Positions 31,358 through 42,830 of a DNA stretch of 64,000 nt are shown piece after piece. The position numbers were made by a program, and so were the translations under genes. The notes below the pieces were generated by a model. The model had not been told where the DNA came from and ran no database searches. It saw nothing but the letters and a program-made list of their open reading frames with translations. Source of the DNA: Aedes albopictus (lineage: Eukaryota; Arthropoda; Insecta; Diptera; Culicidae); the NCBI RefSeq assembly GCF_035046485.1, contig NC_085137.1, positions 128,833,703 through 128,897,702 on the forward strand, written 5' to 3'. Every line of letters starts with the position of its first letter. Position 1 is the stretch's first letter.

Positions 31358-34114
31358 TAGCATTGGGCAAGTTTGGCTGAGACATCTATTTTAATGAATC
31401 GATTCGAATCAGACCAGCAGAATCGATTCACCGATTTAATCGAATGCTTTGAATCGATGTTTTCACATCGATTCGATATTATAAAATATTGCAAAACCAT
31501 AAAATGATCCGTTTGCATCATGGAGTACAAGTTGGAGTATTTGTCTAAATAAGTTCAATATCAGAAATTGATATTGTTCGTCGAACCGTCTCTGGAAAAA
31601 ATCCTGGTTGAATGCGTGGAAGAAATTCTAAAGAAATTCCAGGAATGCCCGGAGCATGTTCTGGAAGAAATATCGAAGAAATCCCTGGATAAACTCCTGA
31701 AGGATTCACTAGAGGAAATCTGAGAGGAATCCCTGGAGAAGAAACATCTTGAGGAATTCCTGGAGGAATCTTTTTAGAGAAATTTCTGGAAAAATGCTTG
31801 GAAGAACTTCTGGACAACTTTTTAGAAAAATCGCTGAAGGAATCCCTGAAGAAATGTTTGGAGGTACCTGAGGAAGAATGCCTGGATGATCTTCTAGACA
31901 AATTCCTGGCGGAATCCCAAGTGGAACTCACGGAAGAATGGCTGGATGAAATCCTGGTGGAAAACCTGGAAGAATACGTGGAATAATCCCTGGTTAAATT
32001 CCGGGAGCAATTGCTGGGGGAATTTCTGAAGGAACCTCTGGAGGAATCCTCAAGAAACCCTAGAAGGAATTTCTAGAAGAATCTCAGAAGGAATTCATGC
32101 AGGAATCGCTGGAAAAATTCTTGGAATAATTCGTGGATAAACTCCGGGAACAATTCCTGGGGAAATTTCTGAAGGATTTTTTGGAGAAATTGCCGTAGGT
32201 ATTGTAGAGGTATTCCTTAAGGACTTCCTGAAGGCTTAGAGCAATCCCAAGAGGAATTCCTGAAGGAGTGCCTTGAGGAACCCCTGGAGAAATTCTTGGA
32301 GACATATCTGTAGGAATTCCTGGCAGGAATCCCTGTTTAGGCCTCTCCACTTTTTCAAGAATGTTCTCTGATTCTCAAGTCCAACCTCATATTTTGATTG
32401 GCACCCTAAAAGAAGTAACTGATCAAAATTTCAGCCAAATCCATTGAAATTAGGAGGTGCACCAATAAATTTAATGTTTTTCGACCATTTTTTAACTTGA
32501 ACAAATCATAACTGCATTAACTTGTCAAAAATTAATTCTTTCAGCACAAATTAAACACACAAGATTCCTCCAGGAACTCCTACTAAAAGTGCTTCGATCT
32601 AGGCTTCGATAGTTCTTCAAGGAAATCATCCAGGGATTCATCATGCAATGTATAAGTAGTATGGTGAAACGTTCAGGAAGAATTCCTGGAGGAATCTCTA
32701 AAGGAATTCCTTGAGATATCTCAAGAGAAATACCTGTACGAATCTCTGGAGGAATTCCTAGAGGAATCTCTAGAGTAATTCCCGACGAATCCTAAGAACT
32801 TTTAGAGAAATCCATGCAGGAATTTCCAGAGGAATCCTGGAGAAATCCTGGAGGAATTTCTGGAAGAATCCCTTATGGAATTCTTGGAGGAATCCCAGGA
32901 AGAATTTCTGAAGACATCCAAGGATCAATTTCTGAGGGAATTTTAGGAGGAGTTTCTGAAGAAATCCCAGAAGGAAGTACTTAATTCAGATGAAATCCTG
33001 AAGGAATCCTAAAAAGAGTTAGCAGAGGAACTTTTGGAGCAATTCCTGAAGCAATACCTGAAGAAAGCCATGAGGAAGCTTGCTAGCAATCCCAAAAGGA
33101 ATTCTTAAGGGAATCTCTAAACAGTTCCTGGAGGAATTCTTAGATTAATTCCTGGAGATGTTTCTGGAAGAATTCTTGAAGGAATTCCAAGAAGGGCTCT
33201 CGGAGGCAGATTCAAAATAATCCTGGAAGTTGTTCCCGAAGGAATCACAGAAGGAATTCCCAGGAATCCCGGAAGCAATCTTATTTGGAATTCCTTGGGG
33301 AATCTCACGAGAGCTTTCTTAACGAATTCCTGGAAGAATTTCTGTAGGAATCCTAGAATAAAAATTTTTGGACGAATTATTAAAGGAATACTTCGATGGA
33401 CTCCTAATGGTTTTTTTTTGAGAAGTTACTGAATTAATTCTTGAATAAACTTTAGTAAAGTTTTCTGAAAGAATATCTTGAACCTTCGAATAATTCCAAA
33501 TGGAATTATTGGAGCAATCTTCTGCTGAATTTTAGATGGAATATATGTAGAAATCCTTGAAGAAATCTCTGAAGGAATACCTGGAGAGGATCTCTGGAGA
33601 AATATCTGAAGGAAACCTCGGAAACAGCACTTGAACTGAAAGAACCTTTTAAGATATCCCAGGTCAAATTCTCGAAGAAATGTCTGGTGGCATCCCTAGA
33701 TGAATTCTTTAAGGAATCTTTGGAGGAATTCAAGATGGAATAACTGTACAGTACTTGCTACATGGCAAGCTATGGAAAGATTCCTCGAGGAATTACTCAT
33801 ACTCATATGGTTTACAAAACTAGAAACAAATCTTGAACATTCATTTTGATTCCTCAAAATGCCTATTTGTATATTCACATATCTGGTGCCCAACTACGCC
33901 AATGATTTTACGACTCTGTGTCGAACATTTATATTACGTTGAGACAATGCATTCTAAAGAAAAATTAAAATGTAATATTTTTGAATCGAAAGAAACATCG
34001 AATGTAAAAAATCGATTCGGTCGATTTTGTGGGGCTTCAACATCGATTCAAAAAAATCGATTAATTGAAACATCGCGGATATTGCGAACATCGATTTAAA
34101 ATTGCCCAACGCTA
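31358..34114. mobile_element. 2.76-kb hAT-type element filled with a 24-bp array
   Basis: A perfect 8-bp duplication CTTCGAGT flanks it (31350-31357 and 34115-34122). Ends are TAGCATTGGGCAAG and the complement of TAGCGTTGGGCAAT, 12 of 14 matching, of hAT type. Just inside each end are clusters of AATCGATT words (31392-31480 and about 33975-34098), candidate transposase-binding subterminal repeats. Between them is a ~2.2-kb tandem array and no transposase, so it must have been mobilised in trans. Confidence 0.85.
31590..33800. repeat. GGAATTCC-type tandem array inside the hAT element
   Basis: Units such as GGAATTCCTGGAGGAATCTCTGAA repeat with drift at about 24 bases over 2.2 kb, in the strand sense opposite to the array at 21.4-24.1 kb. 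Frames give octad patterns (LEEFLKESLKKCLE on plus at 31798-31986; GIPLGIALS on minus). There is no gene. Confidence 0.85.
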
Positions 34115-34122
34115 CTTCGAGT

Positions 34123-36110
34123 TGCAGTGAAGAAGGAAGCCACAGGAACGTACAGCCAACTACGCCACGGACCTCGAATCAGATCTCATTTTTTTTTTTA
34201 TCGTGATTCCGTGATTCCGTTTTAACTACAAAATGACGAAAACTTCAATCCCGCAGCTCTGGCAACACTAGTTCTATTATTCCAATTTCACCGTATCGCA
34301 TCCATACCATGTCGTAACATTGAACTTGTCTAGCAAGACCGCGAAAGTTCTTATCACTTGTCAACAGACTTGCAATCAACTCCGATTCCCTGTCGTCATT
34401 CATAAGTCAATTAGCTGCGGCGGCCGCCGTCGGTCGGTTGCGGTGACAATTCATTTAGTTCACTACCGGTGGTGAAGAGTCGCTGTTTGTTTAGTGTTCC
34501 CCAATCATAAGCTCACTCATCACAACCTATCTCCATTCTAAGTAGATATAGGCTCCCAGTCAATATTTGTCATCGTAGACTGCACTTCCCAGCACTCCGT
34601 GCTATGCCCTGTTTGCACAGTTAACAAGCGCAATTTCTGTTGAAGGGCCTTCCTGCACTTTTTGCGGTTCCTCAACGAACTACAACAGAGGCGCGAATCG
34701 ACAGAGATGTGAACTTGCGCCCGCCGGCGGCACTCGACCGTCGGCACCCGACTTGTTAGAGGGTACGCGCTTAACACTAATCATAATTGAATTAACGATT
34801 AATTAAACCTGCACATGCAATTTGCTCATTAGTATGAGAAAGTTTTGCGCTACTAATCAACGTAGGCGGTGGCGGCCGCGGCAGCCCTCCCGGACATTGT
34901 TGTTCGACAATAGCTATGGCAACGGATTGCGTTGTTTAGACGTTGCCTTCGCCTGCCTGCTGCGCTGAACAAAGCCGCGGATTCCTCTGCACGTTCCGAA
35001 GAAGACGTTCAAATTAGATATCATCAGTTCAACATGGGAGCTTTCAGCCTAATTGAAGACAGCAATGACGACACCGCTCCGTCAGTCCAGTAGTGGCCGA
35101 AATGCTACCAGAAAATTATTAGGTCATGTTCGGTGACAGATTGGACAAATCTGATTACAGCCAGATAGCGGCCATGCGCGTGTTCCGGCTGTCACTCGAA
35201 GTCTTGTTCCGCGAGTTGTTCCACTTGTCGGCTGTCTTGTTCGCACCAATTACCTCCGTTGGACAGAACTTGGGACATCGAAATTGCGTTAGGTTGATTG
35301 GCTGCCGGTTGATTGAATTGTCTTCTGTGTCGGACAATTGATCCAACCGGGGACGATACCGATCGCCAACCTTGTATTTGTTCACCGTAGGTACTTATCG
35401 GTTAAATTTATTGCTAATTGAGTTAGCATTGCGCTGTAGCGGCGCGGCGGGAAAGGAAATTCGATTACAGGATGCCGTTCTGAACCGGAAAAAGACTACT
35501 TCGTCAAAGCGATAACAACCAGTTTCTTGTTTCGCCGCCGTCGTCACTTGGTCGGTCTGGTAGCCTATGGCTATCGGCCATCATCGACCGTCGTCGCGTC
35601 GTGTGTTCAAAATGCCTTCCATGATGGCTACCGCCAGCTCACGCTATTTCTCGTGAAACAAAACCAGTAGCAACCATTTACGAAATAAATGCATCCCAGA
35701 AGAGAAACGGAGAGTTTCGTGGTGCATGGTCGGTCACTTTACATAATCCGATTTCCTTGGCTCCTCCGACGATTCCAGAAATGCAAATTAAATGCCCCTT
35801 ATGGTGGAGGGTCTGCACTGCACTGCTTTTTTGTTCAAACCGGGTTTGGACTGAGTTCATGGGAAGCACGCGAAAAAAAAGCATAAGCCTTGCCGGGGAA
35901 TAGCCGTGGGGGCTCATCCTTGGCAGTGGATTAGTGGGAGCGTTTTTTGTGTTTGTTTTGCGATCCGCGTCGGGTTAGGGAGTATTTAAATTGCATAGCT
36001 TATTGCTTGGTTTACATCTGATTTTTAAGTCTGTGATAGAAGAAGCATCTTCTTTCTATTACTTTATTACTCCCTGACATTCAAATACGCCTTCTATATC
36101 ATTTTTGTAT
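34123..36110. other. Unique-looking stretch without a recognised gene
   Basis: Mixed composition, with GCGGCGGCCGCCG at about 34418-34431, GGCGGTGGCGGCCGCGGC at about 34866-34883 and TTAATTAAAC words near 34790-34808. Short ORFs (35126-35341, 35689-35886 and shadows) show no domain. Of all regions here this most resembles host regulatory or intronic DNA, but that is only an impression. Confidence 0.35.
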
Positions 36111-36114
36111 AATT

Positions 36115-36350
36115 TTCTTAGGATATTCCAGAAAAAGTCTCGGCCAGAAATCAGGAGAAATTTCTAAAGAAATCTTGGCGCAATTTCTGCAGAAACTTCT
36201 AGGTACAAGAATCTCTGAAAGATCTTCGAGAGGAATTCCTCAACGTATTCACAAAGAAGCTTCTGGGTGGATTCTTAGCAAATACCTTGAAGAATTACTT
36301 GAAGAAGTCTATCTGGAGAAAATCATTGAAAAATCAGACACAAAAATTCC
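36115..36350. repeat. Short GGAATTCC-type array
   Basis: Units such as CTTCGAGAGGAATTCCTCAA and TTGAAGAATTACTTGAAGAA next to the left end of the composite element. The same array type resumes at 38430, so the composite element may have inserted into one array. Confidence 0.55.
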
Positions 36351-36539
36351 GAAAAAAAACCTAATTAATCCACCTAGCGGTAATGGCGCTCGTGCCTTCG
36401 AAACCCCATTTCAATAAAACTCAAGCGAAATGTTGATGTATATAACACTTTTATACAATTAACAGAAATCCATTTCATGATACCAGAAATCATATCGTTT
36501 ATCTTGCTTCTAATGTTTGAGCCTCAAACTCTTAAGAAA

Positions 36540-37265
36540 AAGATGCTATATTGAATTTGAAGCCGCCGTTTAGGATTTAAGATTGCCATCTCGGATGTCC
36601 TGGTCGCCATTTTTGGCGTCCAGGCATCTTCTCTACGAAAAATATACCTCATTAAACAGCCTCCATCTTTATTTTGGAGCCGCCATCTTGGATTTTGGAC
36701 CACCATTTTGAATATTCTAGTCGCCATTTTTGGAATCCCGACATCATCCCCATACCAAATATACCAACATTGCATGGTTTTAGAGCCTAAAACTCCATTA
36801 AAAAGCCGCCATCCTAAATTTGGAGCCGTCATCTTGGATATTCTGGTCGGCATTTTTGGACTCCGGACATCTTCCTCATACCAAATATACTCATATTGCA
36901 TGGTTTTAGAGCCTAAAACTTCATTAAACAGCCGCCATCTTGATACTGAACTGAAGCCACCATCTTTAATTTTAGATCGCCATCTTGTACATTCTGGTCG
37001 CCATTTTTTGACTCCGGACATCTTCCCCATACCAAATATACCCATTTGGCATGGTTTTAGAGCCTTAAACTTCTTTAAACAGACGCCATCTTGAATTTGA
37101 AGCCACCATCTTGGATTTTAAACCGCCATCTTGGATATTCTAGTCACCATTTTAGGAGTCCAGACACCTTCCCCATATCAAATATTCCCATATAGCATTC
37201 TTTAAGAGCAATTTTTAACCGCCACCTTGAATATTTGGCTGCCATCTTGAATTTTGGGCCGACAT
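36540..37265 (+). repeat. CCGCCATCTTG tandem family (copy 1)
   Basis: Repeating blocks of GCCGCCATCTTGGATTT, TCGCCATTTTTGGACTCC, GACATCTTCCCCATACCAAA and GCATGGTTTTAGAGCC. Successive GCATGG words lie about 126 and 150 bases apart, because the number of short CCGCCATCTTG subunits varies between units. Confidence 0.85.
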
Positions 37266-37269
37266 CGTG

Positions 37270-37900
37270 GAGCTTCTGGTCTCCAGTGTTGATTTCTGCA
37301 CAAGGCTCGTTAACCATGCTAAAGGTTACAAAAATCGCCGCAGTTTGATGTATCGCATGATGGGGCTAGTTCAGTTTTATATACGACCAGTTCTACCGCT
37401 CATTATATTTGGCCATTTCCGGCGAGACACCCGGAACTGGTTCCGGAATACAACCGGCAGTCCCGTATGTGGTCTGAGCTTACTTTCTTAATAACCGACC
37501 ACCAGGTTATTGAAACAGCCGTGATTTGATGTGTCGCATGCATGGGTTTGGTACTGTTTTATATTTGGTCACTTCCGGTGGGACATCCGGAACCGGATCC
37601 GGAACACTACCGGTTCAGATATGGTCTGATACTGTTTTCCTTCTAACCGTTCATCAGATTATCGATAAAGCCGCTGTTTGATGTGTCGCAGTCGCATGCT
37701 TTGGTTATGTTCAATTTGATATTTGGCCACTTCCGGCGAGACACCCAGAACCGGTTCCGGAAAACTAGCGGTTCAGATATGGTCTGAGACTATTTTGCTG
37801 CTAACCGTTCATCAGATAATCGTAAATGCCGTGGTTTAATGGGTCGCATGCATGGGTTTGGTGCATTTTCATGTCTGGCCCCTTCCAGGGGTACCGGTCC
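37270..37900 (+). repeat. Four-unit GC-rich tandem family (TTCCGG/ACCGGTTC)
   Basis: Units begin near GCCG words at 37337, 37518, 37670 and 37828 (spacing about 181, 152, 158). Shared blocks are TTTGATGTGTCGCATG, TTTGGCCACTTCCGGCG, GGAACCGGTTCCGGAA and CGGTTCAGATATGGTCTGA. Its first unit also follows the CCGCCATCTTG family in copy 2 (46490-46600). Confidence 0.85.
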
Positions 37901-38037
37901 GGAACACCTAAATGGTCATAACTCCGGAACGGCTGGACCGATCCAAACCATTTTCAATAGTAAACAATGAAACCAAATTCCCCGTCGAATGAACCATCGG
38001 CCATTAAAATCGGTTGAGGTTTACTGCCAAAAACTAC

Positions 38038-38066
38038 ATACAGACACATACATACAGACACACATA

Positions 38067-38101
<35 letters not shown>
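38038..38101 (+). repeat. (CA)n microsatellite
   Basis: ACATACAGACACATACATAC grading into about 14 uninterrupted CA units. It forms part of the tail of the composite element. Confidence 0.95.
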
Positions 38102-38104
<3 letters not shown>

Positions 38105-38429
38105 CATCATCATCTCTTGGTGGTTCCGGAGAGACGTAGGGTTTGGCGACCATAGGAATGGTTTAGTGGGTACGAGGAGAGAGTAGTCCTGGATTTTACT
38201 TTTGTTGTAGAAGACGGCCTGTCAGACCTACACTACCCTAACCTTCTGTTAGGGTGTCTGTTGAGCAGATTATCCCCCTATGGTTTAGAAGGAAAAAAAA
38301 ACACAGACATCATCTCAATTTGCTGAGCTGAGTCGATTGGTGACTGGACCCTCCGGGCCTTCTATCAAAAATTCATTTTTGGAGTGAACATATAGCCTTT
38401 TCAGTATACTTAGTGTACGAGAAAGGCAA

Positions 38430-38800
38430 CAAGTCCTTGAAGGAATCTCTTCAGAAATTCGAAGAATTATATCTGGAAAAAAAACCTCTGGCTGAAGGCG
38501 TTTTGGAAGGAATTTCGTAAACAATTTCTGGGAGAATTCCATGCGAAGTTTTTGTAAGAGCATGGGAGGAATTTCTACTTAAACCACTGGGAGAAATCTA
38601 TGAGCAATTCCTGAAGGAATTATGTATTCAAGTAACATCAGAAGAAACTGCTGGAAAAACACAGAAGAAATTCCTAGCAGAATCCTTGTTATGATCCCAC
38701 CTGATAGAGTTCCAAAAGAAATTCTAGGAGAACCTCAGGCAAAATATGTATGTGATGTGGTGGAATTCTCGGAAGAAAGAATCCCTAGAGGAACGGTAAA
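38430..38800. repeat. GGAATTCC-type array
   Basis: CTTGAAGGAATCTCTTCAGA, GGGAGAATTCCATGCG, GAAGAAATTCCTAGCAGA and similar units following the composite element. The ORF at 38622-38813 is a by-product. Confidence 0.55.
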
Positions 38801-38879
38801 GGCTGGATGCTAAGCGTTTGATACCCATGCAGTGTAGACGTAAGTTTGGCTTTTCTATCAAGCAAGAGCCTTTAATCGC

Positions 38880-41085
38880 GATTTTTCGTCCTAGAGACTT
38901 CTCTCCTGCACTTGTCCACCTTTTCGGAATGGTAGACGAGGAAGAGGCACTGCATCAACCAGCGACAAATCACCATCGTTCTCCACCTGGATAGCATCCA
39001 AACCCCCAAACCCAAGAAGGTCCCCGGATCTTCGTCAACACAAATAATGTTGTCGCGCTTAGAAATGAGCTGGAGAGAAAGCAAATTCACTTCCCGAAAG
39101 GAACGGACTTGCTCCAGATCATCGTCCGGTGGGACAAATTCCGCGCAAGAAACGCCAGGTGACCTAGTGTAGCAATTTCCTCGCCTACGGACGCGGAACC
39201 AAAAACTGCCACATACATCCGCAGTGTGACAAGTGCGCCAGACGGCACACAACACAGTCGTGCGACTCGATGTAGGAAGCAACGGACCCAAAATGTGCGA
39301 ACAAACATGAGGGCATGCACGCAGAATTTCTGGAGATCCGCAGAAAAGACTCCATGCACGAGAGTTATCGAAGCCATCGGTGTTCAAATTATCACCTTTC
39401 GCGGGGGCATAACAATCTTTGCCGATTATGCACCCCGGCAATGTGTGGATAGCATCGGGACATCGGATCTGTTCACGGTAGATCTGCAGAGTCTAATAAA
39501 CCACCAGATACCAGAACTTCGTGATGACCCTGTAACGAGACGACCTAAGTAACAAGAACAGTAGACTTCTTGCAGATCATCTCGACACAGGCACTTGTGT
39601 CGGTGCAGAACGTTCGTCTCCCCGGCGAGAATAGCTTCGATGCTGGATGTGTTTCTATCAGATCTTGCCGTTTCGAAATCGAATACTTCTGAGCTCGGAT
39701 CACCTACCGTTAACATGTGAGCTTGAATGAGATCTAGCATCAATCCCACCAGCAAAGAGACGAAACTACCACTGGGTTGACTGGGTGGCTTTCGGCCACG
39801 TGGTGAACTTTAAACTACCAACTACCATCCGGTGCGGCTATCGAACGAGATCTGGACGCGCTCGAGCAAGCTATTCGTACGACCGAGGATACCTACATCC
39901 GCTGGGTACCGATAACACGTCAATTCGCCCCCATTGACGACCATACCCACCAGATCATCCAACAACGAAATGTCGTCCAAAGTCAGGAACTTTCCCTCCT
40001 CAACAATTTACGAACCGGATGGACGAGGCGAGAAACAAAAGATCTCTGACAACATCAGGTGACTAGATGACCATTCCATGCTCTTCTGGTAGGTGGCCAA
40101 AGTCTTGAAGAATCGGCCAGAAACAATTCCTCCACTGAAGGACGAAGTCGGTGGTCCGTCGGAGAAGGCATACGCCATCGCCACCAAGCTGGTCGAGGCG
40201 CACAACCAACACGACGACAACGATGACGCCCCTTTCGATGGATAGGCTATCGAAGACGAGGCAGGTCCACCAAAACACGGCCGTTTTTAAAAACATGGCT
40301 ATGTTAGTGCTAGACGTTGGTCTGGTACGACGGCTTAATCCACAATTTGGTATAGGTGGAGTTCCCCAGCTACATGCCGAGGATGGTAAGACAATACCAA
40401 CAAAACTGTCCAAATATCCCTAGCAGGGCATCGTCCGGAGCCCAAGCTGTTCGTTCCAGCAGGCGTTCCCGCAGGCAGGCTGCTCGGTCCGATCCTGTAC
40501 CTACAATCTCTCGGACACGTTGAACATCCCACAGTTTCCGGGCGACTGTTCCTTGGCACTGTATGCAGACGATAGTGCAATAATGGCAAACGGCCGTACG
40601 ACACAGGACTGCCGTTCCTGGCTGCAACGAGGTGTCACTACGTCAATTATCTATCCGTCTATTATCTATTCGTACTGCTTCGGAGAAGATCGATATGCCT
40701 GAACACGATAGCTTGGATCTTGGCTTAGTTTACCTTGACCTTCAACAAGGTAAACTAAGCCAAGACCCAAGCTATCGTGTTCAGGCATATCGATCTTCTC
40801 CGAAGCTTCTTCCTCCACCGGACTGGACTGTTTCACCCGCACCAACGGCCGGTCAATCGACTGGCTGAACGAGGTAGGTACTTGGGCGTCACGATGAACA
40901 ACAAGAGGATCTATCGTACCTACACCGATAAACTACGTAAAAAGTGCAAGGAGCTCCAGAACTCGCTGTACCCGTTGATATGCCGGCGGTCCAGGCTAGG
41001 TAATTCGCGTAATACAGATCCCATTGAGATCACTAGCCTCTGCCCAGCAACTCCTATCCCTACCTCCACGTGGGCTGCGAGCAAC
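38880..41085 (+). pseudogene. Decayed Jockey-clade LINE (ORF1 zinc knuckles to RT)
   Basis: Frames shift repeatedly, but the blocks are in LINE order. ORF1 zinc knuckles are at 39168-39272 (CSNFLAYGRGTKNCHIHPQC then DKCARRHTTQSC), followed by DPKCANKHEGMH-like residues. The ORF2 endonuclease start is at 39370-39500 (IEAIGVQIITFRGGITIFAD, APRQC). The linker follows near 39765-40190 (DYHWVDWVAFGHVVNF; LFW.VAKVLKNRPETIPPLK). RT motifs are at about 40455-40630 (VPAG-P-G-LLGPILY; SLALYADDSAIMANGR with the YADD box) and 40860-41010 (RYLGVTMNNK...LYPLI). Jockey/Juan-type by motif order. Stops and deletions show it is inactive. Confidence 0.85.
40677..40806. repeat. 61-bp near-perfect hairpin within the LINE RT
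   Basis: Left arm 40677-40737 (begins GCTTCGGAGAAGATCGATAT) and right arm 40746-40806 (ends ATATCGATCTTCTCCGAAGC) match at 60 of 61 positions, the one mismatch lying between AGCTTGGATC and its partner. The loop is ACCTTCAA. The right arm is in the LINE sense orientation (QAYRSSPKLLPP) while the left arm is an inverted duplicate of it. Confidence 0.95.
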
Positions 41086-42830
41086 CTTAGGGAAGATCGG
41101 GTAACCAACTTCGGTGGGAACTTTGGTCATAGACTGACAGGGAAGGGGGAGGGTTGCTTCTGCAAACCTGAGTATCTGTTCTCCAGGAGGAGCGGCTCAC
41201 AACAGCGTATGATCCCCATGTTAGGGGCGGTTGATCAACGTCCGAATGCCAAGGAAGAACTCCAAGCTCAATTGTGCACTATGGTCTTTCGGAAAGTAGG
41301 TGGTTGATGTCAGGCCGTACGAGCCAGCCGTAAAAAAAACAAATGTAACGAAAAATCAGCGACAGAACAATATGAACCGAGACCACAGCAGCGAACAAAA
41401 AGAACTTGCGATTGGAAACTCGGTACGTGGAAGTGGGACTGCCGACCTCTCAACTTCATTGGGAGCACCCGCATACTCGCCGATCTACTGAAGGACCACG
41501 GGTTCGGCATCGTAGCGCTGCAGGAGGTGTGTTGGACAGGATCCATGGTGCGAACGTTTTAGAGGTAATACCAGAGGTGCGGCAACACACGCGAGCTGGG
41601 AACAGCTTTTATCGTGATGGGTGATATGCAGAGGCGCGTGATCGGTTGGTGGCCTATCTAAGAAAGAAGGTGCAGGTTGAGGACCAAGGGCCGATTCTTC
41701 AGCTTCAGCATAATAAACGTGCACAGCCCACACTCCGGAAGCACTGATGATGACAAGGACGCATTTTACGCGCAGCTCGAACGCGAGTACGACCGCTGCC
41801 CAAGCCACGACGTCAAGATCATCATAGGACATTTAAACGCTCAGGTAGGCCAGGAGGAGGAATTCAGACCGATGATTGATAAGTTCAGCGCCCACCAGCA
41901 GACGAACGAAAACGGCCTACGACTCATTGGTTTCACCGCCTCCAAAAATATGGCCATACGTAGCACCTTTTTCCAACACAGCCTCCCTTATCATTACACT
42001 TGGAGGTCACCACAGCAAACGGAATCTCAAATCGACCACGTTCGGATTGAACGACGACACTTCTCCAACATTATCGACGTCAGGACCTATCGTGGCGCCA
42101 ACATCGACTCCGACCACTATCTGGTGATGGTAAAACTGCGCCCAAAACTCTCCGACATCAACAATGTACGGTACCGGCGACCGCCACGGTACAACCTAGA
42201 GCGACTAAAACAATCGGATGTCGCCTCAGCATACGCGCAGAATCTCGAGGCCGCGTTGCCAGACGAAGGTGAGCTCGATTTGGCCCCTCTAGAGGACTGC
42301 AGCTGGAGTACAGTAAAAACCAGTCGTCAACGACGTAGCCGAGAGCACCATCAGGTACGTGGAACAGAGTTGACGGAACGAATGGTTCGACGAGGAGTGC
42401 ACAACGATTTTGGAGGAGGAGAACACAGCGAGGGCGGTAATGCGGTAATGCTGCAGCAAGGAACCGGCATAACGTGGAACGTTATAAACAGAAACAGGAA
42501 CAGCAGACCGGCCTCTTTCGGGAGAAAAAAAAAGGCTACCTGGAAGAAGCAGAGGGCGAGGAAATGGAACTGCTGTGCAGGTTCCAAGAAAAACGGAAGT
42601 TCGGTCAGAAGCTTAATGCATCCCGCTACGGCTTCGTGCCGCGAGCCGAAATATCAGGCAAGGATAAAGATGGAAGCCTCTTGACGGACGGACGTGAGGT
42701 AATTGAAAGGTGTAGGCACACATCGATGGGCACCTGAATGGCGTGTAAGCACAGGATACCAGGACAACGGGGGAAGCGACTACGTCAGTGCAACAGAGGA
42801 CGGAAATGCTGGGAAGAACGACACAGATCA
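41086..42830 (+). pseudogene. Decayed RTE-like LINE, 5' half (5'UTR to RT entry)
   Basis: After a ~300-bp leader (GGGTAACCAACTTCGGTGGG and on), an endonuclease begins near 41405 (GTW.. then NFIGSTRILADLLKDHGFGI, VALQEVCWTGSMV), continues in the 335-codon ORF 41677-42684 (IINVHSPHSG; IIIGHLNAQVGQ; SQIDHVRIERRHF; NIDSDHYLVMVKL), and then shifts frame to 42474-42737 (NVERYKQKQEQ..; LNASRYGFVPRAEISGKDKD; EVIER). In GHLNAQVG the usual catalytic D of GD(F/L)NA is H, so even the intact part is probably inactive. It stops before the RT. The clade call RTE is tentative. Confidence 0.8.

Larger units (their letters stand above)
36352..38425 (+). mobile_element. Composite two-satellite element, copy 1
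   Basis: Blocks in order: head CCTAATTAATCCACCTAGCGG and a ~170-bp leader; a tandem CCGCCATCTTGG-type family (36540-37265); a second, GC-richer tandem family (37270-37900); then a tail with GGTCATAACTCCGGAACGGC, (CA)n at about 38038-38101, and GCTGAGTCGATTGGTGACTG leading to GTGTACGAGAAAGGCAA at about 38410-38426. The first blocks recur in the same order at 44975-46600. Near the head of copy 2, CCTTTCTCGTGCC is the complement of the tail word, a possible inverted terminal match. No coding capacity. An unrelated ~180-bp piece appears to interrupt the tail at 38105-38285. Confidence 0.65.

Noticed and set aside
34418..34900. CpG-rich blocks as a promoter island
   Set aside because: Short GCGGCGGCCGC runs are present, but insects do not use CpG islands in this way and no start-site motif combination was convincing.
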